A stretch of DNA of 60,142 nucleotides from positions 1 through 60,142 of the forward strand of contig CALAJV010000021.1 in the NCBI GenBank assembly GCA_937922805.1, in the 5' to 3' direction. The stretch is from an uncultured Acidimicrobiales bacterium (GTDB lineage: Bacteria; Actinomycetota; Acidimicrobiia; Acidimicrobiales; SZUA-35). The notes below the pieces were generated by a model, which worked only from the letters and a program-made list of their open reading frames with translations, was not told where the DNA came from and did no database searches. This document shows, piece by piece, positions 27,042-34,527 of the stretch; position 1 is the stretch's first letter; every line of letters starts with the position of its first letter. The translations under genes were made by a program, and so were the position numbers.

Positions 27042-27965
27042 ATGACAGTTGACCACCTGGCTGAAGCGGCATCTACTTGGCAAACCGAAGGGTGGGTTCT
27101 AATCGATCAGCTAGTGCCAACAGCTGATACCGAGCCTGCACTCCGCGAAGCACAGGCTCTTGAACCGGTGGGACCAGAACCGTCAGGTCCGACGAGAAGG
27201 CCAGACCATCATGCTCAACCATCGAAGGGCCCAAAATTTCGAGCCGAACAGTTTTCTGGAACCACCTTGTTCCCTGTTCCCAACTCACCGAACCTCAACC
27301 GTCTCTTCGTCCACCCAAACATCGTCGACTTCGCTATTCGCGGCTTGCAAACCGCAGACATTCGAATCTACCAATCGAGACTTTGGTCGAAATTCGGCGA
27401 CGGAACCAACTACGAGCAGCCGCTGCATCGAGATCAGAACCACTCACTGGTTCCGACTCGAAGCGAACCGGGTTGGTGGTTCATGGAGTGCTTTCTCTAC
27501 CTTAACGACGTCGATGAACGCAACGGAGCCCCAAACCTCGTTTCTCGATCCCATTCTCAGACTGAACGAAACCAAAGGGGCCCGATTGATCAAGCTAGCG
27601 GCGCTGACTTGTATCAGAATGCAGTGGCAGCACCGGGGCGGGCTGGCTCGTTGTTGGCTTACCGGTCTGATGTTTGGCACCGTGGGATGCCGCTAGACGA
27701 GGGCGCTGAACGCCATGTTGTGGCCGTATCGTTCAAGCCGGCCAAGCTTGAGTGGATCGGGTTTGATGAGCATGCTCCGCTAGTCAACAGTCCAGACTTC
27801 GTGGACTTTGTGAACGACAGAAGCCCAGAACAGCTTTCGTTGTTTGGCATCCCGCTTCCCGGTCACGACTATTGGACCTCTGAAACTGTTGACGCCATGA
27901 CGTTGATCTACCCGAAACTCGACTTGGGTCCGTGGCGTCAGGCCTTGCGCGGCGATGATCGCTAA
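27042..27965 (+). CDS. Phytanoyl-CoA dioxygenase (PhyH) family protein
   Basis: This 307-residue protein belongs to the Fe(II)/2-oxoglutarate oxygenases of the PhyH type. The facial triad is visible as HRDQNH (HxD) near residue 128 and the distal His in SDVWHRGMP near 210, with an Arg (ERHVVAV) downstream that should bind 2-oxoglutarate. It should hydroxylate a small organic substrate in the cytoplasm; the substrate is not evident. It converges with the selenoprotein gene, the ends lying 9 bp apart, and is divergent from the MDR gene. Confidence 0.85.
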   Translation: MTVDHLAEAASTWQTEGWVLIDQLVPTADTEPALREAQALEPVGPEPSGPTRRPDHHAQPSKGPKFRAEQFSGTTLFPVPNSPNLNRLFVHPNIVDFAIRGLQTADIRIYQSRLWSKFGDGTNYEQPLHRDQNHSLVPTRSEPGWWFMECFLYLNDVDERNGAPNLVSRSHSQTERNQRGPIDQASGADLYQNAVAAPGRAGSLLAYRSDVWHRGMPLDEGAERHVVAVSFKPAKLEWIGFDEHAPLVNSPDFVDFVNDRSPEQLSLFGIPLPGHDYWTSETVDAMTLIYPKLDLGPWRQALRGDDR

Positions 27966-27974
27966 TCCCGACAC

Positions 27975-28868
27975 CTATGTTGGTGTTGTCGGCTTCTTCT
28001 CTTCTTGTAGTCGACGACGTTCGGCTCCGGAGGCGGCTAAGGCCGCTCGGTTGTCGGCGCCAACGTGCATGAACCGACGCCGCCAGTCATCATCGTCGGC
28101 GTCCCAAATTACCGGCGCTTGCACGGTGGTACGAGGAGCGAATGCACCCTCCAATAGGTCGAGCGCTAGTCCAACTATCTGCCTCTGCATCTCGACGTCG
28201 TCTGGTTTGCCGCACGGATTTCCGAGCGGAAAGTCTACGAACAACAAACGCGGTACTCCACATTCCTCAACGATGTCTCTAGCCGACCCGATGACCACTG
28301 TGGGTATTCCGGCTTCCTCAATTTGGCGTGCTCCCAGGCTCACGGACTGGTGACAAACTGGTCAAAGAGGCACCATCAAGACAACGTCGATCTCATCCTC
28401 GACTAACCATTCGAGCACTTTCGGGGTGTCTCGCCGCTGGGTCTGCCGATGGCTGAACTGAGTAGGCAAACAGTAGAACCGATCTGATACCGACCCGACG
28501 CGGCCTGCTTCGACCAACTCATCCATCCGAGCGAAGGGCAGGAACGTCTCGGAATCCTCCGTATGGGTTTCATCTTTGGCCCAGGACAAGTACTGATTAT
28601 CGAGATTGGACTTCTTGGACCGGTCAGCCACATGCGGGATGCGAGGTAAGTCGGACGGCACCTCGTAGACAAACCCGTCGGGTAGAAAGTATGAGGTAGT
28701 AACTAGCCCGACCTTACATTCGGACAGCGGCTTTGGGAGCGGAGTGAACGGCGCATCGTCGTTCGAGGCCCACTCGTAGGCCTTCTCATACCCGTGGGCG
28801 CCGTAATACTCGCGAGACTTATCGATATAGCTAACGTGAGAACGGTGGGTGCGTCGTCGTTCGGCCAT
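27975..28868 (-). CDS. Probable selenoprotein: glycine/betaine/sarcosine/D-proline reductase selenoprotein-B-like, in-frame UGA
   Basis: Two adjacent open stretches (28868-28365 and 28361-27975) are in the same frame and separated only by TGA 28364-28362. Read through, they give one 297-residue protein with Sec169 in VVLMVPL-U-PVCHQSVSLGARQIEE. From family knowledge, homologues of this GrdB/PrdB-like group have Cys or Sec at this place (PVCPVCHQ), forming a UxxC or CxxC redox motif. The parts on both sides read as family sequence (IGSARDIVEECGVPRLLFVDFPLGNPCG after it). A stem-loop follows the UGA directly. The ATG 28868 lies six bases after a TAGACT box. Grd/Prd enzymes reductively cleave C-N bonds; the role of these single-gene homologues in non-clostridial bacteria is unclear. 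The selenium machinery is outside this window and unverified. Confidence 0.8.
28334..28361 (-). promoter_or_regulatory. Candidate bacterial SECIS element
   Basis: Read on the minus strand right after the UGA: CCAG (28361-28358), TTTG, TCAC (28353-28350), loop CAGTCC, GTGA (28343-28340), GC, CTGG (28337-28334). This gives an outer and an inner 4-bp stem and a six-base loop containing a GU. The distance from the UGA to the inner stem is eight bases, slightly shorter than in the well-studied E. coli fdhF element. Confidence 0.5.
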
Positions 28869-28874
28869 AGAGGC

Positions 28875-28880
28875 AGTCTA
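28875..28880 (-). promoter_or_regulatory. -10 box for a leaderless transcript
   Basis: On the minus strand TAGACT is followed by GCCTCT and the ATG of the selenoprotein gene. Confidence 0.5.
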
Positions 28881-29065
28881 GAAGACTGGAGCTGTCGGGT
28901 CAGATTGACCAGCCATACCCAAATGAGCCAAGACGTACCAATAGCCCGGCCAGTTCAGACACTCGTGGACAACTAGGGGCGAGAGCCAGTACCCTTGGAA
29001 TTTGGCGAGTGGTTAACGCTGGTCGGACAAGTTCGACGTAGCGTCTCTATCAGGTGCGCCTCGCA

Positions 29066-29071
29066 TATTTT
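29066..29071 (+). promoter_or_regulatory. -10 box for a leaderless transcript
   Basis: TATTTT is followed by TCTTAG and the GTG start of the lyase-like gene. The sequence around the start (TAG-GTGG) resembles that of the PASTA gene at 23085. Confidence 0.5.
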
Positions 29072-29077
29072 TCTTAG

Positions 29078-30592
29078 GTGGGAAGAGAAACATTGAGTAT
29101 TCCGATTCGTGTAGGTCGAAAAGTACCCCTGATCATTGGTGGGGTCGCGGCGCTGCTGCTCGCAATTTTCGTGGCGAATTCTTCGGTCGGCGCCAACGAC
29201 AGGCCGTGCACCGCATCGAGTAACTCGTTACGAGCAGCTCGATCGGCCTACGCCAGCAGCTGTTCAGCACCTCGAATCGATTGCGACCCTGTCGCTAATA
29301 GGTGGGTCTGTTCGAGCGAGCAGATTGGGTCACAAAGTCCGGCATCGAAGAACTCTCGGTCGGCGGCACCGGCAAAGTCGACGTCGGGCCTCGACGGGTC
29401 GGCCTTACCTCAATCAAACCCAGCACCCCAGCCATCAGGTACGGAGCGGATCGCATCACCCAGAGCTGTCGTTCGCGAAACACCAACGTCGCAACCGATT
29501 CGACCTGTACCCGCTCCAATTCGAAAGCAAGCTCCAACACCACAGCCAGCACAAGTCAGTCCAACACAAGCGCAAGCTCCAACACCACAGTCAGTCCCAG
29601 TCAGTCCAACACAAGCGCAAGCTCCAGTAGCTTCGGCAACTCAGCAAGCCTCAGTAACTCCGGCGGCAGCGGTTGCCCCCACTCCGAGTGCACCGGTTGG
29701 CGCGACGCCCGTTGCCCCGGAGCCCGCAATCGAAACGACCGCTAGTACCACTCCCCCGACGACAAATCCGGCGCCGGTAAAGCTCCCACCGATAAAGCCG
29801 TCAACCGGCTCATGGAAAGTCATTAACGACTCGCAATTCAAAACGTTCGGAAACAATCCAGACCCCGCCCAATACTCAGCGGATTGGAGTGGGAAGAACG
29901 GCTTTGTAGCCGACGGCGGAGCAACTGATGGTTACCGGGTTGCTATCAACAAGGGGGAAAGCAACGGGGCGAACCGTATGTTCAGCGACTTTCCGAACGG
30001 TACGAAAGAGGCGGTAATTCGCTATCGAATGTTCGTCCCCTCGGACTACGCATCGTTGTGGAAGGAACAGGATTACAACATGAAGCTGCCGGGTCTCGCC
30101 GGCCCGATCTCAAGCGCGAATGGTGGTTTCGGCGGATCTCAACTATCAAATCGTCCGAACTCTGACCGGGCATGGTCCATCCGCCAGCTACTGCACCGAC
30201 CGCACAGCAAGTACAAGAGCCTGGCCATGGGGATGGAACACTACTGGCAGGGGTCGTCTCATCTAAGTAAGGGCAACTACTACGGCGACCCTCAATGGTA
30301 CAAGTCCGATGGGCAGTCGATAAACGAATCGTTGGCTGCGGTCCCAGGAAAATGGGTTGAGGTAAAAGTCCACGTAAAGGTCAACGACCACAACGTAGCC
30401 AACGGCTTCCTCCGCACCTATTTGGACGGAAAGCCCGGCTATACCAAAGAGAACTTCGAATGGTCGAAAGCGGCCGACATGCTAACCATTAATCATCTTT
30501 GGTTCTGTGTGTACCACGGTGGGTTAGCCAAGAAGTCTGACGGCCAGATTGTCTTGTTCTTCCGCCAGTTCGAGTATCAAATCTTGGGTTAG
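29078..30592 (+). CDS. Secreted polysaccharide-lyase-like protein (PL14-like) with repetitive Pro/Thr linker
   Basis: This 504-residue protein has an N-terminal hydrophobic segment (~17-35) and a Cys-containing stretch. A low-complexity Pro/Gln/Thr/Ala linker at ~100-245 includes two 15-residue tandem copies of QAPTPQ...SPTQA, encoded by a 45-bp repeat around 29526-29620. The C-terminal ~260 residues have a beta-jelly-roll-like pattern with TKEAVIRYRMFVPSDYAS, KLPGLAGPISSANGG, WVEVKVHVKVN and DGQIVLFFRQFEYQ. This resembles polysaccharide lyase family 14 (alginate/glucuronan-type). If so, it would act outside the cell on uronic-acid polymers. The GTG start has a -10-like box six bases upstream. 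Confidence 0.7.
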   Translation: MGRETLSIPIRVGRKVPLIIGGVAALLLAIFVANSSVGANDRPCTASSNSLRAARSAYASSCSAPRIDCDPVANRWVCSSEQIGSQSPASKNSRSAAPAKSTSGLDGSALPQSNPAPQPSGTERIASPRAVVRETPTSQPIRPVPAPIRKQAPTPQPAQVSPTQAQAPTPQSVPVSPTQAQAPVASATQQASVTPAAAVAPTPSAPVGATPVAPEPAIETTASTTPPTTNPAPVKLPPIKPSTGSWKVINDSQFKTFGNNPDPAQYSADWSGKNGFVADGGATDGYRVAINKGESNGANRMFSDFPNGTKEAVIRYRMFVPSDYASLWKEQDYNMKLPGLAGPISSANGGFGGSQLSNRPNSDRAWSIRQLLHRPHSKYKSLAMGMEHYWQGSSHLSKGNYYGDPQWYKSDGQSINESLAAVPGKWVEVKVHVKVNDHNVANGFLRTYLDGKPGYTKENFEWSKAADMLTINHLWFCVYHGGLAKKSDGQIVLFFRQFEYQILG

Positions 30593-30684
30593 CTCAACCG
30601 CAAGCGCCTTACCCTAGGTGAACAGTAGTGCCACGGATAAGACGCTTGTCGGTTTCCCCAAGCGGACGAAGCTTTTGGCCAGAG

Positions 30685-31164
30685 TCAGGCGCTTACGTCA
30701 GCGACGTACGCTTCGAGTTTGTCGAAGGCCATGCCCCAACCGCCGGCGCCAGGCGAATCAGCAGGAACGCCAACGTGGGTCATGACCATTTTGGTTCTGC
30801 CGTCGACCACTGAAAGTTCAACAACAACTTCAGTCGACGTCGGAGTACCTTGCGGCATGCCCATTTCTTCCGGCGACTTAATGTTGCCCTCCTCATCTGA
30901 CATCGCGTCGGTGTAGACCAGCCGTTCGTTAGCGACAACTTCACGGAACTCGCCAGCGAACCACATTTCCATTGGACCGTTGGGTGTTTCCATCGCCATC
31001 GAGATGAGGCGCTTGCCACCAACCTGAACATCAAGATTCGCGACCGGGATAGTGGCTCCGGTCGGCCCGTACCAGGCCTTGAAGTGCTCGGGATCAGTCC
31101 ACATCTGCCAGACCAGTTCGGGCGGGGCATCAAAGAATCGTTCGATTACTACATCATTGCTCAT
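30685..31164 (-). CDS. SRPBCC (AHSA1/CalC-type) protein
   Basis: This 159-residue protein has the AHSA1-like pattern VIERFFDAPPELVWQMWTDPEHFKAWYGP at the N-terminus, and later MWFAGEFREVVANERLVYTDAM and the C-terminal helix GWGMAFDKLEAYVADV. I place the start at ATG 31164, because the family begins just there and the start overlaps the end of the ArsR gene by 11 bp. An upstream in-frame Met lies inside that gene. Coupling of an AHSA1-type gene to an ArsR regulator is a widespread pair; the ligand is unknown. Confidence 0.88.
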   Translation of the reverse strand: MSNDVVIERFFDAPPELVWQMWTDPEHFKAWYGPTGATIPVANLDVQVGGKRLISMAMETPNGPMEMWFAGEFREVVANERLVYTDAMSDEEGNIKSPEEMGMPQGTPTSTEVVVELSVVDGRTKMVMTHVGVPADSPGAGGWGMAFDKLEAYVADVSA

Positions 31165-31534
31165 TTTTGGGACTGCTCTTTCTGTTCGGTTGTTGCTTGT
31201 CAGCTTGCACATCGTGAAGGTAGCTATCCATGCGATCGAATCGATCCTCCCAAATAGGTCGGTATTGGTCGGCCCAAGTGGCGATCTGTTTGAGTGGCTC
31301 AGGTTCGAGAGTGCACGGACGATATTGAGCCCGTTGGCCCTGAGTTATTAGGCCAGCCCGCTCCAAAACCTTTATATGGCGGGAAACCGCGGGGAGAGAC
31401 ATATCGAATGGAGCGGCCAACTCGTTTACGCTAGCTTCCCCCTCGACCAGGCGGGCCAAAATAGCTCGTCTGGTCTCGTTGGCCAAGGCGGCGAACGTAT
31501 CGTCTAGCCGTTTGTTGTCCTCGGTCATCGACAC
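31154..31534 (-). CDS. ArsR-family transcriptional regulator
   Basis: This 126-residue winged-helix protein has the ArsR pattern DTFAALANETRRAILARL, VNELAAPFDMSLPAVSRHIKVLERAGLI (recognition helix) and YRPCTLEPEPLKQIATW. Metal-binding CxC motifs of classical ArsR are absent, so it probably belongs to the group that senses other signals and accompanies AHSA1 genes. GTG 31534 or ATG 31528 may be the start. It is divergent from the aldehyde dehydrogenase gene at 31774, with a tandem-repeat array between them that it could bind. Confidence 0.9.
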   Translation of the reverse strand: MSMTEDNKRLDDTFAALANETRRAILARLVEGEASVNELAAPFDMSLPAVSRHIKVLERAGLITQGQRAQYRPCTLEPEPLKQIATWADQYRPIWEDRFDRMDSYLHDVQADKQQPNRKSSPKNEQ

Positions 31535-31579
31535 AGTACTTGCTTACCTTCGGTCTTGTTATTCCAACATTGCTATTCC

Positions 31580-31691
31580 ACGTATCAGCTATTTAACGTA
31601 TCAGCTATTTAACGTATCAGCTATTTAACGTATCAGCTATTTAACGTATCGGCTAATAAACGTATCGGCTAATTAACATACTCGCTAATTA
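31580..31691. repeat. Seven-copy 16-bp tandem repeat array
   Basis: Four exact copies of ACGTATCAGCTATTTA (31580, 31596, 31612, 31628) are followed by three diverged ones: ACGTATCGGCTAATAA (31644), ACGTATCGGCTAATTA (31660) and ACATACTCGCTAATTA (31676). A partial copy precedes at 31572. The array is A+T-rich and fills the space between the divergent ArsR and aldehyde dehydrogenase genes. It could be an operator array or a variable-number repeat. Confidence 0.9.
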
Positions 31692-31773
31692 GCCGCAGGG
31701 CAAAAGATCACTAGGTTGGCCAAACAGCCACCGGTTTGTGGCAGACTTTCAGTCCACCCCAACTGGAGGTCCG

Positions 31774-33210
31774 ATGATCGACTACCGCAACTTCTACATC
31801 AATGGCGCCTGGGTGGCGCCATCAACCGCGAACGATTACTCCGTCATTAACCCTTCGAACGAGCAGGTGGCAGAAACGATTTCACTTGGCACCGAGGCTG
31901 ATACTGACGCTGCTGTTGCCGCTGCCAAAGAGGCGTTTTGGCCATGGGCCGAAACGGCGGTTGAAGATCGAATTGCGGCACTGGAGCGGCTGCTAGCTGT
32001 CTACAAAGAACGGTCTGAAGAAATGGCGCAGGCTATTTCGACCGAAATGGGTGCTCCGATCGACATGTCGAGGTCGATGCAAGTGGGAGCTGGTCTTGGC
32101 CACCTACAGAACACTATCGACGTACTCAAAACGTTCGAGTTCAGTCGACCCTTGGGCGAGCACGCTCCTGGAACCCAGGTTCTCCTGGAACCGGTAGGCG
32201 TGGCAGCACTGATAACCCCGTGGAACTGGCCGATGAACCAAGTGGTGCTGAAAGTCGCTCCAGCGCTCGGCGTTGGCTGTACCACCGTATTGAAACCGTC
32301 AGAGGTCGCACCGCTATCATCGATGCTTTTGGCCGACATGATCGACCAGGCCGAATTCCCGGCTGGGGTATTCAACCTTGTTAACGGTGACGGTCCCGGT
32401 GTTGGCACCCAACTGTCAGGCCACCCTGACGTCGACATGGTTTCGTTCACCGGTTCATCGCGAGCTGGAACTGCCATCAGCAAGAACGCCGCCGACTCGA
32501 TCAAACGAGTAGCGCTTGAACTCGGAGGAAAGGGAGCAAACATCATCTTCGCCGACGCTTCCGAAAAGGCGGTCGCCTCCGGAGTAACCCGCTGCTTTAG
32601 AAATAGCGGCCAATCATGCAACGCTCCAACCCGGATGCTGGTTGAACGGGAGCGCTACGACGAGGCAGTAGCAGCGGCCAAAGCTGCGGCCGAAAAGACC
32701 GAAGTCAACCAGTCTGAAACAGAAGGACGCCATATTGGTCCTGTCGTCTCGGAAGTGCAGTTCAACAAGATCCAAGGCCTAATTGAAAAAGGCATTGAAG
32801 AAGGAGCCACCTTAATCACCGGTGGTCCTGGTCGACCAGATGGGCTGGAAGAGGGCTACTTCGTTCGCCCCACCGTCTTTGCCGACGTCGACCCATCGAT
32901 GACTATTGCTAAGGAAGAAATCTTTGGACCAGTTCTATCGATAATGCCGTTCGACTCCGAAGCCGAAGCGATCGAAATTGCCAACGACACCACCTACGGC
33001 TTAACCAACTACGTCCAAACCGCCGACCAAGAGAAGGCGCAACGGGTAGCTCGTAAGCTTCGGTCCGGCATGGTCGAAATCAACAGCCAACCATTCGGTG
33101 CCGGATCGCCGTTCGGCGGGTACGGCCAATCCGGAAACGGACGAGAAGGCGGCCAGTGGGGCATTGAAGAATTCCTCGAAGTTAAATCAGTCGCCGGTTA
33201 CAACGCATAA
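31774..33210 (+). CDS. Aldehyde dehydrogenase (NAD(P)+)
   Basis: This 478-residue enzyme oxidises an aldehyde to the acid with NAD(P)+. It has the catalytic Glu in LELGGKGANIIFADA, the catalytic Cys in FRNSGQSCNAPTR, the N-terminal FYINGAWV, and TPWNWPMNQ in the cofactor-binding fold. An in-frame start 12 codons earlier exists, but GGAGG lies just before ATG 31774, where the family normally begins. It follows a tandem-repeat array and is divergent from the ArsR gene. It converges on the LigB-like gene, so it is not in the same operon as the meta-cleavage genes. The substrate is unknown. Confidence 0.93.
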   Translation: MIDYRNFYINGAWVAPSTANDYSVINPSNEQVAETISLGTEADTDAAVAAAKEAFWPWAETAVEDRIAALERLLAVYKERSEEMAQAISTEMGAPIDMSRSMQVGAGLGHLQNTIDVLKTFEFSRPLGEHAPGTQVLLEPVGVAALITPWNWPMNQVVLKVAPALGVGCTTVLKPSEVAPLSSMLLADMIDQAEFPAGVFNLVNGDGPGVGTQLSGHPDVDMVSFTGSSRAGTAISKNAADSIKRVALELGGKGANIIFADASEKAVASGVTRCFRNSGQSCNAPTRMLVERERYDEAVAAAKAAAEKTEVNQSETEGRHIGPVVSEVQFNKIQGLIEKGIEEGATLITGGPGRPDGLEEGYFVRPTVFADVDPSMTIAKEEIFGPVLSIMPFDSEAEAIEIANDTTYGLTNYVQTADQEKAQRVARKLRSGMVEINSQPFGAGSPFGGYGQSGNGREGGQWGIEEFLEVKSVAGYNA

Positions 33211-33260
33211 GGTTGCCCGTGAACGAACTGGCTGCTTGGCCGTTGGGACGAACTAGTTAA

Positions 33261-33281
33261 ACCCGAGCTTAGATATCGGGT
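33261..33281 (+). terminator. Possible terminator after the aldehyde dehydrogenase gene
   Basis: ACCCGA (33261-33266) and TCGGGT (33276-33281) form a 6-bp stem 50 bp after the stop codon. No T-run follows. Confidence 0.3.
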
Positions 33282-33353
33282 GGAGTCGTGTCATACGGCC
33301 AACGCTTGTGCGGTTGTCGGGCTCGCAACGGTGGCCGCTGACGGCCTTTGCCT

Positions 33354-34172
33354 CTACAACGAATAGCTAGCCGTTGTGCAGCCGACAGCAAAGATCGGGA
33401 TTGGCGTATAGAAGTGAACCGTGCCTTGGGCTCCGGCTGCTGCTGCGCTAACGGTTATAAACGTCCGTATCTCGAAACCTCCCTGGCCCGCATCGGCGTA
33501 GACCGTGGCGTCGTCATACCTCACTAGTTCGTCTTTAGCGTTACGACACCACTGGTCGAGAAATTGTCGATCCCACGCTTCGTTTATCTTGCCGGAGTCG
33601 GGCGTGGCCGGCCAGTGAGATATGCCACCGGTTCCAATGAGGGCAACCTTTTCTGGTACCGCATCAGCGGCTCGTCGAATCGCTTCTCCGAACACCCAGG
33701 TCCGATGTAAGGGAACTAGTGGTGGACCTTGGCAATTGATGTTGATCGGGATGATCGGCAGGTCGAAGTCTGGGGTCAAGAAGTGGAGCGGAACCGCTAT
33801 GCCATGGTCGAACTGCCATTCCTCAGCGTAGGCGACATCGACGGTTTGCATCATCTCAGTGATGAACCGCAACGACAGGTCACGATCACCGGGAGCTCGA
33901 AACTTGTTAATCTTGAGCCATTCCGAATCTTCGATCGGGCCGTTGTAGTGGTCGGCCATACCTACCGCGAAGCTAGGCATGTTGTTCATAAAGAAGTTGG
34001 CAAAATGTTCAGCGGCTACAACCACCAAGGCTTCAGCGCCGCTATCGGCAATCGCTTGGGCCATTTCAGCGTAGGCATCGTACAGGCCTTGTTTGGCCGT
34101 TGGGTCGGCCTGGTCGGCTCGACCCGTTATGCCGGGAGCGTGAGAACAGACACCGGCGTAAACGAGTGGCAT
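33354..34172 (-). CDS. LigB-type extradiol ring-cleavage dioxygenase (catalytic subunit)
   Basis: This 272-residue protein resembles the catalytic subunit of class III extradiol dioxygenases, such as protocatechuate 4,5-dioxygenase beta (LigB), HpaD and MhpB. These use Fe(II) and O2 to open catechol-type rings between or next to the hydroxyls. Likely iron-site residues are visible in GVCSHAPG, AAEHFANF and DHGIAVPLHF; GTGGISHWP holds another conserved His. It follows the LigA-like gene by three bases with AGGAGG upstream. The substrate is unclear; the cluster suggests a homoprotocatechuate- or gallate-like ring. Confidence 0.88.
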   Translation of the reverse strand: MPLVYAGVCSHAPGITGRADQADPTAKQGLYDAYAEMAQAIADSGAEALVVVAAEHFANFFMNNMPSFAVGMADHYNGPIEDSEWLKINKFRAPGDRDLSLRFITEMMQTVDVAYAEEWQFDHGIAVPLHFLTPDFDLPIIPININCQGPPLVPLHRTWVFGEAIRRAADAVPEKVALIGTGGISHWPATPDSGKINEAWDRQFLDQWCRNAKDELVRYDDATVYADAGQGGFEIRTFITVSAAAAGAQGTVHFYTPIPIFAVGCTTASYSL

Positions 34173-34175
34173 TGA

Positions 34176-34520
34176 CTAACCCTCCTGTCCCAGTCGTCGA
34201 GCGTGTTGCTCCGTGCCTTCGTATCCAGTCATAGCGTAGACGCCTTCTCGAACCGGACCATGATTTGCGATTCCATCCCGCATCCGCTGCAAATAGTCCT
34301 GCCATTCCACTTTGTGGAGGGCGGCAAAGTGCATAAGGATCTGCCCGTTAACCCCCAGGTGAAAGAGCAGTCCTATATCGGGTTCGATAAGCGCAGTTAC
34401 TTCCTCATCGGTTAGCTCGTAGGGGGCTAGTACGGCCGACCGATCCTGATGGTAGTCAGCCTGGAGCTGCTCACTACGATTCAGCTCGTAGAGAAACTTC
34501 TGCACGTAGTACAAACTCAT
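34176..34520 (-). CDS. LigA-like small subunit of an extradiol dioxygenase
   Basis: This 114-residue helical protein matches the alpha subunit of protocatechuate 4,5-dioxygenase-type enzymes (LigA), with VQKFLYELNRSEQLQADY, YELTDEEVTALIEPDIGLLFHLGVN and QILMHFAAL. The small subunit closes the active site of the LigB-like partner, encoded three bases downstream. Together with the aldehyde dehydrogenase seven bases upstream it forms a three-gene minus-strand operon. The tight spacing supports a stoichiometric complex of this and the LigB-like protein. Confidence 0.88.
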   Translation of the reverse strand: MSLYYVQKFLYELNRSEQLQADYHQDRSAVLAPYELTDEEVTALIEPDIGLLFHLGVNGQILMHFAALHKVEWQDYLQRMRDGIANHGPVREGVYAMTGYEGTEQHARRLGQEG

Positions 34521-34527
34521 AGCTACG

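Noticed and set aside
28340..28390. Treating the TGA at 28362-28364 as an ordinary stop, i.e. two genes or a pseudogene
   Set aside because: Frame, family similarity and the UxxC motif continue cleanly across the TGA, and the second part has no own ribosome site at its first GTG. Sec insertion explains it better, although it remains to be proven.
30593..30684. Small gene in the gap after the lyase-like gene
   Set aside because: The only frame (30628-30813) overlaps the end of the SRPBCC gene antisense and has no ribosome site or motif.
31572..31691. CRISPR array
   Set aside because: Units are 16 bp, directly adjacent and without spacers; no cas genes are nearby.
32001..32621. 206-residue minus-strand frame
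   Set aside because: It is an antisense shadow of the aldehyde dehydrogenase gene, which has full family motifs.
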